A stretch of DNA of 64,000 bases from Inediibacterium massiliense. Lineage in GTDB: Bacteria; Bacillota; Clostridia; Peptostreptococcales; Thermotaleaceae. This document shows positions 1 to 8,677 of this stretch, one piece after another (position 1 is the first letter of the stretch; every line of letters starts with the position of its first letter). Where the stretch lies: the NCBI RefSeq assembly GCF_001282725.1, contig NZ_LN876587.1, positions 1,111,695 to 1,175,694 of the forward strand, written 5' to 3'. The notes under the pieces are model-generated. The model ran no database searches and was not told the origin of the DNA. It saw only the letters and a program-made list of their open reading frames with translations. Position numbers and translations under genes: made by a program.

Positions 1-364
1 CTTTTAAGGGTATAATGACTTCCATTTGATCTGGAGTTATAGGTTTTGTAAAATAATCCGTAGCTCCTAATTCTAAGGTTTTTTTAATACTATCCATATC
101 TGTAATAGCTGAATTTACAATGACAGGAATATCTTTATATCTATCTTGTTTTTTCATTTCTCCTAAAACTTCATACCCATCTTTAATAGGCATCATTAAA
201 TCCAAAATAACCAAATCAATGTCTTCCTTCTTTAACATATCAATAGCCTCTTGTCCATTTTCCGCATCATAAAAAGAAAAATGTCCTGTCGTATTGGATA
301 ATACTTTCCTCATCAGCTTTCTATTTAACATCACATCGTCTACGATCAATATATTATAATTCAT
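1..364 (-). CDS. Response regulator receiver domain protein (partial)
   Basis: The visible part, about 121 residues, is a complete-looking CheY-type receiver. It has the acidic pair in ILIVDDV near the N-terminus, the phospho-acceptor Asp in DLVILDLMMPIKDGYE, and the conserved Lys in YFTKPIT. The ATG at 364 is preceded by GGAGGG at good spacing. The gene runs off the left edge of the window, so it cannot be said whether an output domain follows. It lies 132 bases downstream of a hybrid histidine kinase on the same strand, so phosphotransfer between the two is a reasonable inference. The fold is certain; the output is unknown. Confidence 0.9.
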   Translation of the reverse strand, partial: MNYNILIVDDVMLNRKLMRKVLSNTTGHFSFYDAENGQEAIDMLKKEDIDLVILDLMMPIKDGYEVLGEMKKQDRYKDIPVIVNSAITDMDSIKKTLELGATDYFTKPITPDQMEVIIPLK

Positions 365-496
365 TATTACCCTCCTTCACCACTAAGCTTCTATAAAATT
401 TTATTTCAATTTATAATTTTCTTTTCATTCGATATTTAATAATATTTTACCCCACTTTATTTTTCTAAACAAGATCAATCTTTCAGTTATTTCTTT

Positions 497-1672
497 TTAT
501 ATAGTATCGATTACTTTTGAAACAGTTTCTAGCAGCTCACTTCTTCTATAGGGTTTTGTCACATAACCTGCAAATTCATCTTGAATATCTACTCCTACTG
601 GAATAGAGCTTGCCAAAACCGTGTGGATATTTTTAGTAAAAGATAGTGCTTTCAATACAGACAAAACATTATATTCATGCATATGAGCTATTTGATCATC
701 CATCAAAACTACATCGTAGATACAATGCATATCATTATTAGAAATCAATTTGTTTAAAGCCTCTGTGATACTATACACTTCTTCTACAATACAACCTGCT
801 TCTTCTAAATATATTTTAGCAATTTCACTATTTCTAGTATGATGATCTACAATGAGTATTCTTTTATTTTGAAGCAATACATACTCTTTATGATCTGATA
901 TATCTTCATCTATATACTTATAAAAAGGTACAGTACATTCAAACTTTGAACCCTTACCTTCTGTACTTTCTACCTCAATGCTTCCATTCATCATTTCTGT
1001 TAATTCTTTACATATAAAAAGACCTAATCCATTGCCCCCAAATCTTCGTGTAGAAGATTCATCTTCTTGGGCAAAAGGTTCAAATAATTTATCCATAATT
1101 TTATTAGAAATACCAATGCCAGTATCTTCAATTTTAAATTTGATATATACCATGTCCTCTTTTTCATCTTTTAAACTCACATCTACATATACCTCTCCTT
1201 GTTCTGTAAATTTCACAGCATTATTCACAAGATTATAAATGATCTGTTTAAGCCTTATAGGATCTCCTTTTACAATACATGGTATATCTGATTGAATAAA
1301 TAAGCCTATTTCAATTCCCTTTCTTTTTGCTTCTATAGAAAAAGGTTTTATTGTAGATTCTATTAATTCAATCGTATGAAAATAAGTTTCTTCTAATTTT
1401 AGGTTTCCTTGTTGAATTTTAGAAATATCTACAATGTCATCAATGACTTTTAATAAACTTTGTGCAGATGTTTTTATAATTTCAACATATTCCCTTTGTT
1501 CTTCATTTAAAGGTGAATTTCCTAACATTTGAGCAAAACCAATAATTGCATTCATAGGTGTTCTGATTTCATGAGATACATTACGAATACATTGTGTTTT
1601 AATGTGAAAAACACCTTTTTTACTTTTTTCTTCTAATGAATAGATAGGTTGATTTATATTATTAATCATCAA
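497..1672 (-). CDS. Hybrid histidine kinase without a sensor domain
   Basis: This 391-residue protein has a HisKA domain (phospho-acceptor His34 in NVSHEIRTPMNAI), a HATPase domain (N box around NLVNNAVKF, G1 box DTGIGIS, F box FEPFAQ, G2 box GNGLGLF) and a C-terminal receiver from about residue 270 with the likely acceptor Asp in VVLMDDQIA. The receiver's usual acidic pair is reduced to Asp-His (IVDHH), which may weaken Mg binding. There is no membrane segment or PAS domain; the H box starts within 35 residues of the start. The first codon is TTG, with an ATG next to it; an AGGATG element upstream serves either. A CheY-like regulator follows, suggesting a phosphorelay. The input is unknown. 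Confidence 0.88.
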   Translation of the reverse strand: MMINNINQPIYSLEEKSKKGVFHIKTQCIRNVSHEIRTPMNAIIGFAQMLGNSPLNEEQREYVEIIKTSAQSLLKVIDDIVDISKIQQGNLKLEETYFHTIELIESTIKPFSIEAKRKGIEIGLFIQSDIPCIVKGDPIRLKQIIYNLVNNAVKFTEQGEVYVDVSLKDEKEDMVYIKFKIEDTGIGISNKIMDKLFEPFAQEDESSTRRFGGNGLGLFICKELTEMMNGSIEVESTEGKGSKFECTVPFYKYIDEDISDHKEYVLLQNKRILIVDHHTRNSEIAKIYLEEAGCIVEEVYSITEALNKLISNNDMHCIYDVVLMDDQIAHMHEYNVLSVLKALSFTKNIHTVLASSIPVGVDIQDEFAGYVTKPYRRSELLETVSKVIDTI

Positions 1673-1956
1673 TCATTCACATCCTAATCACTTAAACTAT
1701 AAATCTAAATAATGATTATATATGGATACCTCAAAATTTTATCATCTAGTATTTTGCACCCTACCCCCCTTATCTCTATAGTATAAAATGAAATCATTTC
1801 TCTTGAAATCATCTTTTTATAGATAAATATATTATATACTATGTAAATGCTTCATTACACAAATTTTATTTTACAATCTAATATACCTATAGTCTTTTGT
1901 TCGACAGTCCTTTATAAACATGCTAATATAATAATATAAAAATAAGGAGTGATTGT

Positions 1957-3108
1957 ATGTCTCTTAATCATAAAAAAATATTTTGGGTTGGATTACTTTT
2001 TATTTTACTTAGTTATTTTTTATTTACTATTCCTAAAAATCCATCTTTTTTTGATCATACTTATGATACAAAACAAAAAGATATCATTCCAAAACCTGAA
2101 GATAAAGCTTTGTCATTTTTAATTAAAAAAATGTCTGGACCTGAATTTTCTATATACACAAACTATACAAATGAAGAAAGTCATAACAAAATCATTCCTA
2201 CTGGAAAAGATATATTATCTGAATCTCAAGGATTATTTTTATTATATTTATTCAATAGAAATAATCAAAATGATTTTGACACCTGTCTTAAATGGACACA
2301 TAATCATTTGTATCTTGATGAAGGCATATTTTCTTGGGTTCAACGAAAATCTTCTCAAAAAGAACATGTCAATGCACTCATTGATGATATGCGTATTTTA
2401 AGATCTATTATATTGGCATCAGAAAAATGGGGAGATTCTTATTTGCCTTATGCCAAATGTATTTCTAAAAGCATTTTAACCTACAATGCTAAAGGAAACG
2501 ACCTTATAGATTTTTATGATATCCATAACAAGTCTAAAGGAAATATTCTCACTTTATCTTACATAGATTTATACACTATGAAAAAATCTATATCCCTTCA
2601 TTCTAAATGGAAAGATTTTTATGATACTTCTTATGAAATTTTAACAAAAGGAAAAATGAACAATACAGGGCTTTATCAATATCAATATAATATCCATGAA
2701 AAAAAATATATGACTCCTGATTCTATCAGTTTAATACAATCTGTATATTCAATGCTTCATCTAGCAGAAGCAGGGTCTATAGATAAAGAAGGGATCAATT
2801 GGTTATGGAAAGAATACAAAAAGTATGGAGTATTATATGCTGATTATTCCTCTATCAGTTTACAGCCTATCTCTCAGACAGAATCTACAGCACTTTATGC
2901 TTTGACTGCAAGGTTATTTCATTTAGCAGGTAAAAACAATCAATCTCAAATATTTTTAAAAGAGTGTGAAAAATTCCAAGTAAAAGATCATAACTCTCCT
3001 ATTTGTGGAAGCTTTGGCAATCCTAAAAACAATCAAGTATACTCTTTTGACAACTTACAATATCTTTTGTCTTCCTCTACTATTTATAAAAATGCTACAA
3101 AAGAATAG
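1957..3108 (+). CDS. ydaJ: GH8-like secreted glycoside hydrolase of the exopolysaccharide locus
   Basis: The 383-residue protein starts with one hydrophobic segment (residues 8-24) that acts as signal or anchor, so the rest should lie outside the membrane. The body looks like an alpha/alpha-barrel hydrolase of family GH8: LSESQGLFLLYL resembles the family's SEGQ motif with the acid Glu (Glu89), and NALIDDMRILRS (Asp143/144) resembles the second acidic motif. An AAGGAGTGA ribosome site precedes the ATG. It converges on the ydaN-ydaM-ydaL-ydaK homologues, sharing a terminator. B. subtilis YdaJ and Listeria PssZ are GH8-type enzymes encoded with equivalent synthases, so a role in trimming or releasing the polymer is likely. 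Family assignment is by motif and context only. Confidence 0.7.
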   Translation: MSLNHKKIFWVGLLFILLSYFLFTIPKNPSFFDHTYDTKQKDIIPKPEDKALSFLIKKMSGPEFSIYTNYTNEESHNKIIPTGKDILSESQGLFLLYLFNRNNQNDFDTCLKWTHNHLYLDEGIFSWVQRKSSQKEHVNALIDDMRILRSIILASEKWGDSYLPYAKCISKSILTYNAKGNDLIDFYDIHNKSKGNILTLSYIDLYTMKKSISLHSKWKDFYDTSYEILTKGKMNNTGLYQYQYNIHEKKYMTPDSISLIQSVYSMLHLAEAGSIDKEGINWLWKEYKKYGVLYADYSSISLQPISQTESTALYALTARLFHLAGKNNQSQIFLKECEKFQVKDHNSPICGSFGNPKNNQVYSFDNLQYLLSSSTIYKNATKE

Positions 3109-3134
3109 ACTGTGATGAATCTATTCTTTTGTAG
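3095..3134. terminator. Bidirectional terminator between ydaJ-like and ydaN-like genes
   Basis: A perfect 15-base stem (3095-3109 with 3120-3134, arm CTACAAAAGAATAGA) encloses a 10-base loop and overlaps the end of the hydrolase gene. Runs of A and T at the stem base suit termination from both sides of this convergent pair. Confidence 0.75.
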
Positions 3135-3145
3135 CCATTCAATCT

Positions 3146-5251
3146 TTACTTTCTCTTATTTTTATACAAATACAAAATGAGTGAACTACACATAAGTATT
3201 ACAACTGCTCCTGAAAATAATACATATTGACGAAGATTTTGATTTTTTATAGGTTCAGATTCTAATATAGGCTTTTTCTCTTCTTTTTGAAATCTAAAAG
3301 AAGTCACTTCTCCATTTTGACTAATTATTGCTGCATCTCCTATTAATTTTCCCCTTTTATCATCTTCAAAGTAAATCATAGCATCTATAAGAGAAGTCTC
3401 ATTCAAAGATGTGATTGTCATCAATCCCTTTTCTTTGTTATAAGGTGAAGACTTTAACTCTATAAATGTAGAATTTTTCCCCACATCTGATAAAAGATCT
3501 ATTTTTTCATTTGAAAGCACTCTTTGGTAAGCAGGATCATATGAAAACCATAAATATTTATTAACCTCTTTTATAGCAGAATTATGATAAGGTGTACCCC
3601 ATAAAATTAAATTGTCTTTATAATATTTTTCCTTCAACTCAGATCCTTTTATCATTCTAATGATTCCATTATTATTTTTTACACCTATACCTATCATTTC
3701 TGCTATCTTTCCTGCTGTTTCTATATCTTCTTTGGAAGGATCATCTCCTACCACTATTGTGGTTGTATCTATATCATCATTTTTAGAAAAAGGACTTGGT
3801 AAATTTTCCAATAATAAAAGACTTCTTTCTTGCTTTGGAAAAAATAAATTAGAATCTTCTTTAATATATGCCCATGGAACACTATGTAAATATCTTTCAC
3901 AAGTGATTATTCCACTAGGAATTAAATCAAATGCAACTTGAATATCATAATAATAACTATGACGGAGCTCTTTAGGAATATATACTGTTATTTCATCTAA
4001 TTCTCTTTTTTCTTTTTCTAACTTTTTACTTCCTACAGGTTTCCCATTTACATATATAGAAACCATGGATTTTTCATAATCAATATTATCTGAATAACTC
4101 ATTTTTAAATGAATATTTGCTTTATCTGCCAGTACTTCATTAAATGGAATATGTACCCCAATATTTGTAATTTGATGATTGATTCCTTTGATTTCAATTC
4201 CATTTATTCCTAGTTCTTTCAAATCAATTCTATCATCTTTCTTTATTCCTTTTATATTTGTAGGAAAGTCTGGTGAGGTGGATACATATCTTTTATTCAT
4301 TTGGTTTTTTAATTCTTGATTGTTTAATGATTTTACAGCATTTATAAGACTTTCTCCATGATCTGATACAATCATCAACACAGGTTTTTTACTTTCTGTT
4401 AAATTGTCTCTATAGATATTTGCATGATTTGTATGAATGTTTTTCCCATTATTGATCATATACTTCAAATTCTCTGGTATGTCATGAAAATTTCCTATAT
4501 AAATGACACTTTCAAAATCTGTCCCTTGTGCATCTGCACTTCTTAACAAAGTTGTTTTTACATCGTATCCTTTTTTATATTCTTTCATATAAGCTATCAA
4601 TGTTAAAGCAGAAGCCATCTCTTGTTGTGTATATTCATTGGGAATAATCACTCCTATTCCACTAGACTCCTCTTCATATTTTCCTATGAAAGGTTTCGGA
4701 AAATCAGAAATAGCGTTGTGAATTTCTTTTATACTATAATTCATTACATAATTTGTATTTTTATCAATCACTACCCAATTTGCTATATTTTTATCATCTG
4801 CACAAGGTAAATCAGATATCCTAGAATAGGTACGCAACTTTAACTCATTATATCCTTTATGAATAAGCTCCTTTGGAATTTGAATAGACCAGTTTTTTAT
4901 AAGTTCATTATCTTTTTCCTTAAGCTTGCCAGAATAAACTGGAACATCATTCATATAAATAGTCATATAAGAAATATCTTTTCTAATAAATTGATTCAGC
5001 CTTGTAAATAAATTAAATTGAAAATTTTGTATTTCAAGTTCCTCATCTACATCAAAATACCACTTGCTTTCTCCCAAAACACCCCTAAGTTCTATATCCT
5101 TTTGTAAATTATAAGTGTATTCTAATAAACCTTCATTATTTTTTATAATTTGAATCTGTTTTTGTTCTTGTGCCCCTACAGATATACAGCTTATAAAAAA
5201 TATACATATTGCTATAAAAATCATTGTATTTTTATAAAAGTATTTTTTCAT
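3146..5251 (-). CDS. ydaN: BcsB-like exopolysaccharide synthase accessory protein
   Basis: This protein of about 701 residues has an N-terminal signal sequence (MKKYFYKNTMIFIAICIFF, cleavage probably after SVGA), a long extracytoplasmic body and one C-terminal membrane helix followed by KNKRK. That is the architecture of the cellulose-synthase BcsB family: jelly-roll domains alternating with flavodoxin-like domains, seen here in segments such as GVIIPNEY and TIVVGDDPS. GGAGG before the ATG at 5251 decides the start; longer in-frame starts lack such a site. It follows the glycosyltransferase gene by 19 bases. In B. subtilis and Listeria the equivalent protein works with the membrane synthase to pass polymer outward. 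Family is well supported by length, topology and context. Confidence 0.82.
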   Translation of the reverse strand: MKKYFYKNTMIFIAICIFFISCISVGAQEQKQIQIIKNNEGLLEYTYNLQKDIELRGVLGESKWYFDVDEELEIQNFQFNLFTRLNQFIRKDISYMTIYMNDVPVYSGKLKEKDNELIKNWSIQIPKELIHKGYNELKLRTYSRISDLPCADDKNIANWVVIDKNTNYVMNYSIKEIHNAISDFPKPFIGKYEEESSGIGVIIPNEYTQQEMASALTLIAYMKEYKKGYDVKTTLLRSADAQGTDFESVIYIGNFHDIPENLKYMINNGKNIHTNHANIYRDNLTESKKPVLMIVSDHGESLINAVKSLNNQELKNQMNKRYVSTSPDFPTNIKGIKKDDRIDLKELGINGIEIKGINHQITNIGVHIPFNEVLADKANIHLKMSYSDNIDYEKSMVSIYVNGKPVGSKKLEKEKRELDEITVYIPKELRHSYYYDIQVAFDLIPSGIITCERYLHSVPWAYIKEDSNLFFPKQERSLLLLENLPSPFSKNDDIDTTTIVVGDDPSKEDIETAGKIAEMIGIGVKNNNGIIRMIKGSELKEKYYKDNLILWGTPYHNSAIKEVNKYLWFSYDPAYQRVLSNEKIDLLSDVGKNSTFIELKSSPYNKEKGLMTITSLNETSLIDAMIYFEDDKRGKLIGDAAIISQNGEVTSFRFQKEEKKPILESEPIKNQNLRQYVLFSGAVVILMCSSLILYLYKNKRK

Positions 5252-5270
5252 ATGATCCTCCATCAAAATT

Positions 5271-6527
5271 TTAAAATCGTTCTGTTTTGTACCATTTTGT
5301 TTCTCGACTGAATAATAAATCTTTAATAAAGCTTATCAATCCTATTAAAGCAACAAATGTCCATAATTTACAATAGGTAAAATACATGATCAAGACCACA
5401 AAAAAGTTTAAAAAATTTAATTCTCCTTTTTCAATGGAACTTGAAATTTGTACAGATAATACAAAAAGAATATAAGCCATAAACCATAACAACATACTAT
5501 ATCCAACAATATAAGTTTGAATAAAGCCACCTAGGCTTAAAATAAATATAAAATCTGAAATGACTGCTGCTGCAAAGAAAAAAATATAAATAGATAAAAA
5601 ATACAACAAGTCAAATCTTATAGGTCCTGCCTGTCTATCAAATAAATATTTGAAGTTTTTAAACATTACATAATAATTTCCCTTGACCCATCTTTTCCTT
5701 TGCTTTAACCAAACAGATATAGTTTCAGGCTCTTGTTCCCATGAAGTAGAATACGGACAAAATCTTATATAATATCCCATTTTATATATCCTAAAGCTAA
5801 TTTCTGTATCCTCTGTAATAGCCTTTGTATCCCATCCTCCTATTTCTTCTAAAATACTTCTTCTAATGATAAAATTTGTTCCTGGTATGGTACAAAGTTT
5901 AAATAACTGCCATCTTCCAGCTTGAGCCATCCACTGAAAATAAATTCCCTCTAAATTAATAAATCTTGTTAATAAATTTCTATTCTTATTTCTACATCTA
6001 AATTTTCCAATAACAGCTCCAGCCTTATGATCTTTTGTAATATCATATACCAATTCTTTAAGCGCATTTTTTTCTGGAGTATTATCTGCATCATAAATAG
6101 CAATAAATTCTCCCTTGCTTTGATTCAATCCTATATTGAGTGCATTAGACTTTCCTTTTCCTCCTATTTGATTGTCTGTATGGATAATGGTCAACAATCT
6201 GTCCAAATTTTTTTCTTGAATCCTTGTCAAAATATCGGCAGAATTATCATTAGAATTATCATTGATAATAATGATCTCATATCGATCATGAGGATAGTCT
6301 AAATTCAAAAGAGACTGAACTGTTTTTTTGATAACCTTTCCTTCATTATGAGCTGGAACCAATATAGATACAAAAGGATATTCACAAAGGACTCTTTCCT
6401 TCTTATACTGATAATGCTTTAAATAATGTACAAATCCACTAGTTACCAAAACCATATTCACAAGAATAACAATCCATATTGCAAAAAGAGATCCTACTAA
6501 TAAATAATCATATATATTTTGAAGCAT
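5271..6527 (-). CDS. ydaM: Processive family 2 glycosyltransferase (exopolysaccharide synthase)
   Basis: The 418-residue membrane synthase has an N-terminal helix, a GT-A domain and C-terminal helices. Processive GT2 motifs are all present: DADNTPE (donor and metal binding), TEDTEIS (catalytic base region) and QRKRW (the QxxRW acceptor motif). The size matches YdaM or IcaA-type synthases. No PilZ domain is present, so any c-di-GMP control must come from another subunit; the degenerate GGDEF gene two positions upstream is the obvious candidate. In Listeria the equivalent PssC makes a ManNAc-based polymer; the sugar used here cannot be read from sequence. It sits between the DUF2334 gene (12-base gap) and the BcsB-like gene. 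Confidence 0.9.
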   Translation of the reverse strand: MLQNIYDYLLVGSLFAIWIVILVNMVLVTSGFVHYLKHYQYKKERVLCEYPFVSILVPAHNEGKVIKKTVQSLLNLDYPHDRYEIIIINDNSNDNSADILTRIQEKNLDRLLTIIHTDNQIGGKGKSNALNIGLNQSKGEFIAIYDADNTPEKNALKELVYDITKDHKAGAVIGKFRCRNKNRNLLTRFINLEGIYFQWMAQAGRWQLFKLCTIPGTNFIIRRSILEEIGGWDTKAITEDTEISFRIYKMGYYIRFCPYSTSWEQEPETISVWLKQRKRWVKGNYYVMFKNFKYLFDRQAGPIRFDLLYFLSIYIFFFAAAVISDFIFILSLGGFIQTYIVGYSMLLWFMAYILFVLSVQISSSIEKGELNFLNFFVVLIMYFTYCKLWTFVALIGLISFIKDLLFSRETKWYKTERF

Positions 6528-6539
6528 TCTACACCAACC

Positions 6540-7805
6540 TTATTTTTTAAAAAATTTCTTCATATCAAATCTTCTCCCTATGAATATTTGAATGAATAAT
6601 ACAACAATCATTAAAGAAGCTATTATGATACCCAACTTTACAAATTTTGATAAATCATATCCTTTGATATTCTTTTCTTTATTTAAATTTTGTCCTTGTA
6701 TTTTTTTCATTTCTTCTGCTTTAAATTTTTCAAGAAGTGTTTGATCACTTTTATCGTCTACAACCTTTTCTTCATTCAAAGAATTAAATTTCTTCAATTG
6801 ATCATCAAACGCCTTTATTTCAAAATCTTCAACCCATAACTCTTGTACATATAAAACCTTTAAAAATCTATTAAGTTCTTGGATATTGTCATTCACATCT
6901 ACATACATACATTGATTTTGCTTTTTATTTTTATAAGAAAAGATATCAAATTCTCTTATATCTTGTCCCTTTATAAATATATATGGATTGAGTTTCTTTG
7001 ATATTTTTAGCAAATCCAAGCTGCTGTTTACTTTTGTTTGTCGCTCTGTTATCATTATAAAAGGTAACTGCAGGCCTTGAAATACCTGTATATTGGAAAA
7101 TAACTGATCTTCACTCATTCGTACTCCTATGATTTGTATTCCTCTGTTTCTATACTCTTTTACTGCTCTTTCAAATCCATCTCTAGGATCTAAGTTATAA
7201 GTTCCTTCTTCATGAAAAATAGGATAATGAATAAAAAAGCTACCTCCTTGTTTTTCAACATACTTTAAGACTTCAATAAATTTATCATATGATTCAAATT
7301 GATAATTTTCATAAACAGGCATAATCGTGCAAATAAATCGAATTCCTTTATCATGTAAATTTTTTGCTACCTTCATCAACTCATTTAAATCTGAAAATGG
7401 ATATACCTTATCAATCATAATCCATATACTACTATTTTCTAATTGATGATCATCTAAGATGTTTTCTTTGATAAAAACACCTTTTTCTTTGAAATAATTT
7501 GTAATTTTTCCAAATTCTTCTTTTGAAAATTCTGATTTTTTGATATAAAGTTGATCTCCTTGGTGTATGCTTACCTCTTTGTATTGATTGGCTTGAACCA
7601 ATAAAACATTTTTTTCACAAGATTTCAACTGTATATATTCTGAAAGTATAGGACTCTTCTCTTGTCCATAAAGATATAAATTTTTATAGATAATAATCAT
7701 CCTTGATGGGTCTGTTTCATAACATACCCCTATTGAAGTAAATAAAAACATATATATCATGCAGAAAATAATTCCCTTTAAAAAAATCCTTCTATTTTTA
7801 AACAT
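6540..7805 (-). CDS. ydaL: DUF2334 membrane-anchored polysaccharide deacetylase-like protein
   Basis: This protein of about 421 residues has an N-terminal membrane segment (residues 6-27), an extracytoplasmic domain and a C-terminal membrane helix just before the basic end. The middle carries the DUF2334 signature, a (beta/alpha) fold related to polysaccharide deacetylases: IWIMIDKVYPF, then GIRFICTIMPVYEN and IHYPIFHEEG. The usual Asp-Asp pair reads Asp-Lys at residues 132-133, so activity may be altered. The ATG at 7805 overlaps the stop of the upstream gene (ATGTTTAA), which suggests translational coupling and rules against the longer reading frame. YdaL of B. subtilis occupies the same place in its operon. 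Its biochemical role is unproven. Confidence 0.75.
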   Translation of the reverse strand: MFKNRRIFLKGIIFCMIYMFLFTSIGVCYETDPSRMIIIYKNLYLYGQEKSPILSEYIQLKSCEKNVLLVQANQYKEVSIHQGDQLYIKKSEFSKEEFGKITNYFKEKGVFIKENILDDHQLENSSIWIMIDKVYPFSDLNELMKVAKNLHDKGIRFICTIMPVYENYQFESYDKFIEVLKYVEKQGGSFFIHYPIFHEEGTYNLDPRDGFERAVKEYRNRGIQIIGVRMSEDQLFSNIQVFQGLQLPFIMITERQTKVNSSLDLLKISKKLNPYIFIKGQDIREFDIFSYKNKKQNQCMYVDVNDNIQELNRFLKVLYVQELWVEDFEIKAFDDQLKKFNSLNEEKVVDDKSDQTLLEKFKAEEMKKIQGQNLNKEKNIKGYDLSKFVKLGIIIASLMIVVLFIQIFIGRRFDMKKFFKK

Positions 7806-8661
7806 CGTATTCCATATCCTTTTGGGCCATTTTAAAAAATTCATATGGATTATGAATGATCTCTTCATCATATGAAGCTGTTCCTATTATAACTTCAAGG
7901 TTAATTTTGTTAATGAACGTTTCTTCTTTAAAATCTATTTTCTTTATTTGCTCTCTTAATCGATTTTCAACTTGTCTATCTCCATCTTGATTGGATAAAA
8001 ATAAAATGCCAAATAAATTCATATCCCTTAATATATATTTTTTATCCTCTTCTCTTAAAATATGATCAATAAGCTTAGATAATTGATGAATGATTTTATT
8101 GTATTGACTTTCTCCTAATATTTTTATAACCTCTTTTTCATATTTGATTTGAATAAGCATTAAATAAGTCTTTACTTTATATCTCTTACTAATATTCATA
8201 TATGCTTGTATATCATTGAAAAAAGATTGAGAACTTCTTAACCCTGTTTCTCGGTCAATCATTACAAGATCTTGGTTTTCTTTTTTTAGCTTATAATTTT
8301 CATCTTGTATTTCTTTTATAAGCTTCCCCTTATAAGCAAAGAATATAGTACTTATTGGAAGAAATACACTCCAAAAATAGATACTCGATTCAATAGAAAA
8401 TGACTTGTATATATTTAAAAATATATAAGCACTGGCATAAAAAAAATCAAACAAAATAGCATACAATATTGCTGCTGTCATATTTGTATAGTATCCAATC
8501 AACATTCCGATCATAACAAATAATAATACAAATATATTAATAGGATTTTGGTTTAATCCTCCATATGAAAAAATTATAATCAATATAAAAAACATAGTAA
8601 TCATAATGGTATCTAATAAATCAATCTTTTTTCCTAAATTAGAATTAAATTTTTTTTCCAT
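7798..8661 (-). CDS. ydaK: Membrane protein with degenerate GGDEF domain, probable c-di-GMP receptor
   Basis: The 287-residue protein has four membrane helices (about residues 18-32, 42-56, 60-83 and 94-110), a short charged linker and a GGDEF-fold domain beginning at DRETGLRSSQSFF (the usual DxLTGLxNRRxF). Where GGDEF should stand it reads RDMNL (212-216), so it cannot be a normal cyclase. Five residues earlier it keeps REED (203-206), the spacing and form of the RxxD inhibitory site that binds c-di-GMP. This is the hallmark of YdaK (B. subtilis), PssE (Listeria) and PelD. AGGAGG precedes the ATG at 8661. It lies inside the synthase operon and most likely switches the synthase on when c-di-GMP is bound. 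The binding itself is inferred. Confidence 0.82.
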   Translation of the reverse strand: MEKKFNSNLGKKIDLLDTIMITMFFILIIIFSYGGLNQNPINIFVLLFVMIGMLIGYYTNMTAAILYAILFDFFYASAYIFLNIYKSFSIESSIYFWSVFLPISTIFFAYKGKLIKEIQDENYKLKKENQDLVMIDRETGLRSSQSFFNDIQAYMNISKRYKVKTYLMLIQIKYEKEVIKILGESQYNKIIHQLSKLIDHILREEDKKYILRDMNLFGILFLSNQDGDRQVENRLREQIKKIDFKEETFINKINLEVIIGTASYDEEIIHNPYEFFKMAQKDMEYDV

Positions 8662-8677
8662 TTTTCCCTCCTGCTCT

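Noticed and set aside
1697-1715. ATAATGATTAT sequence as a Fur box before the hybrid kinase
   Set aside because: Only the central part matches and the outer arms do not pair; neighbouring genes have no iron theme.
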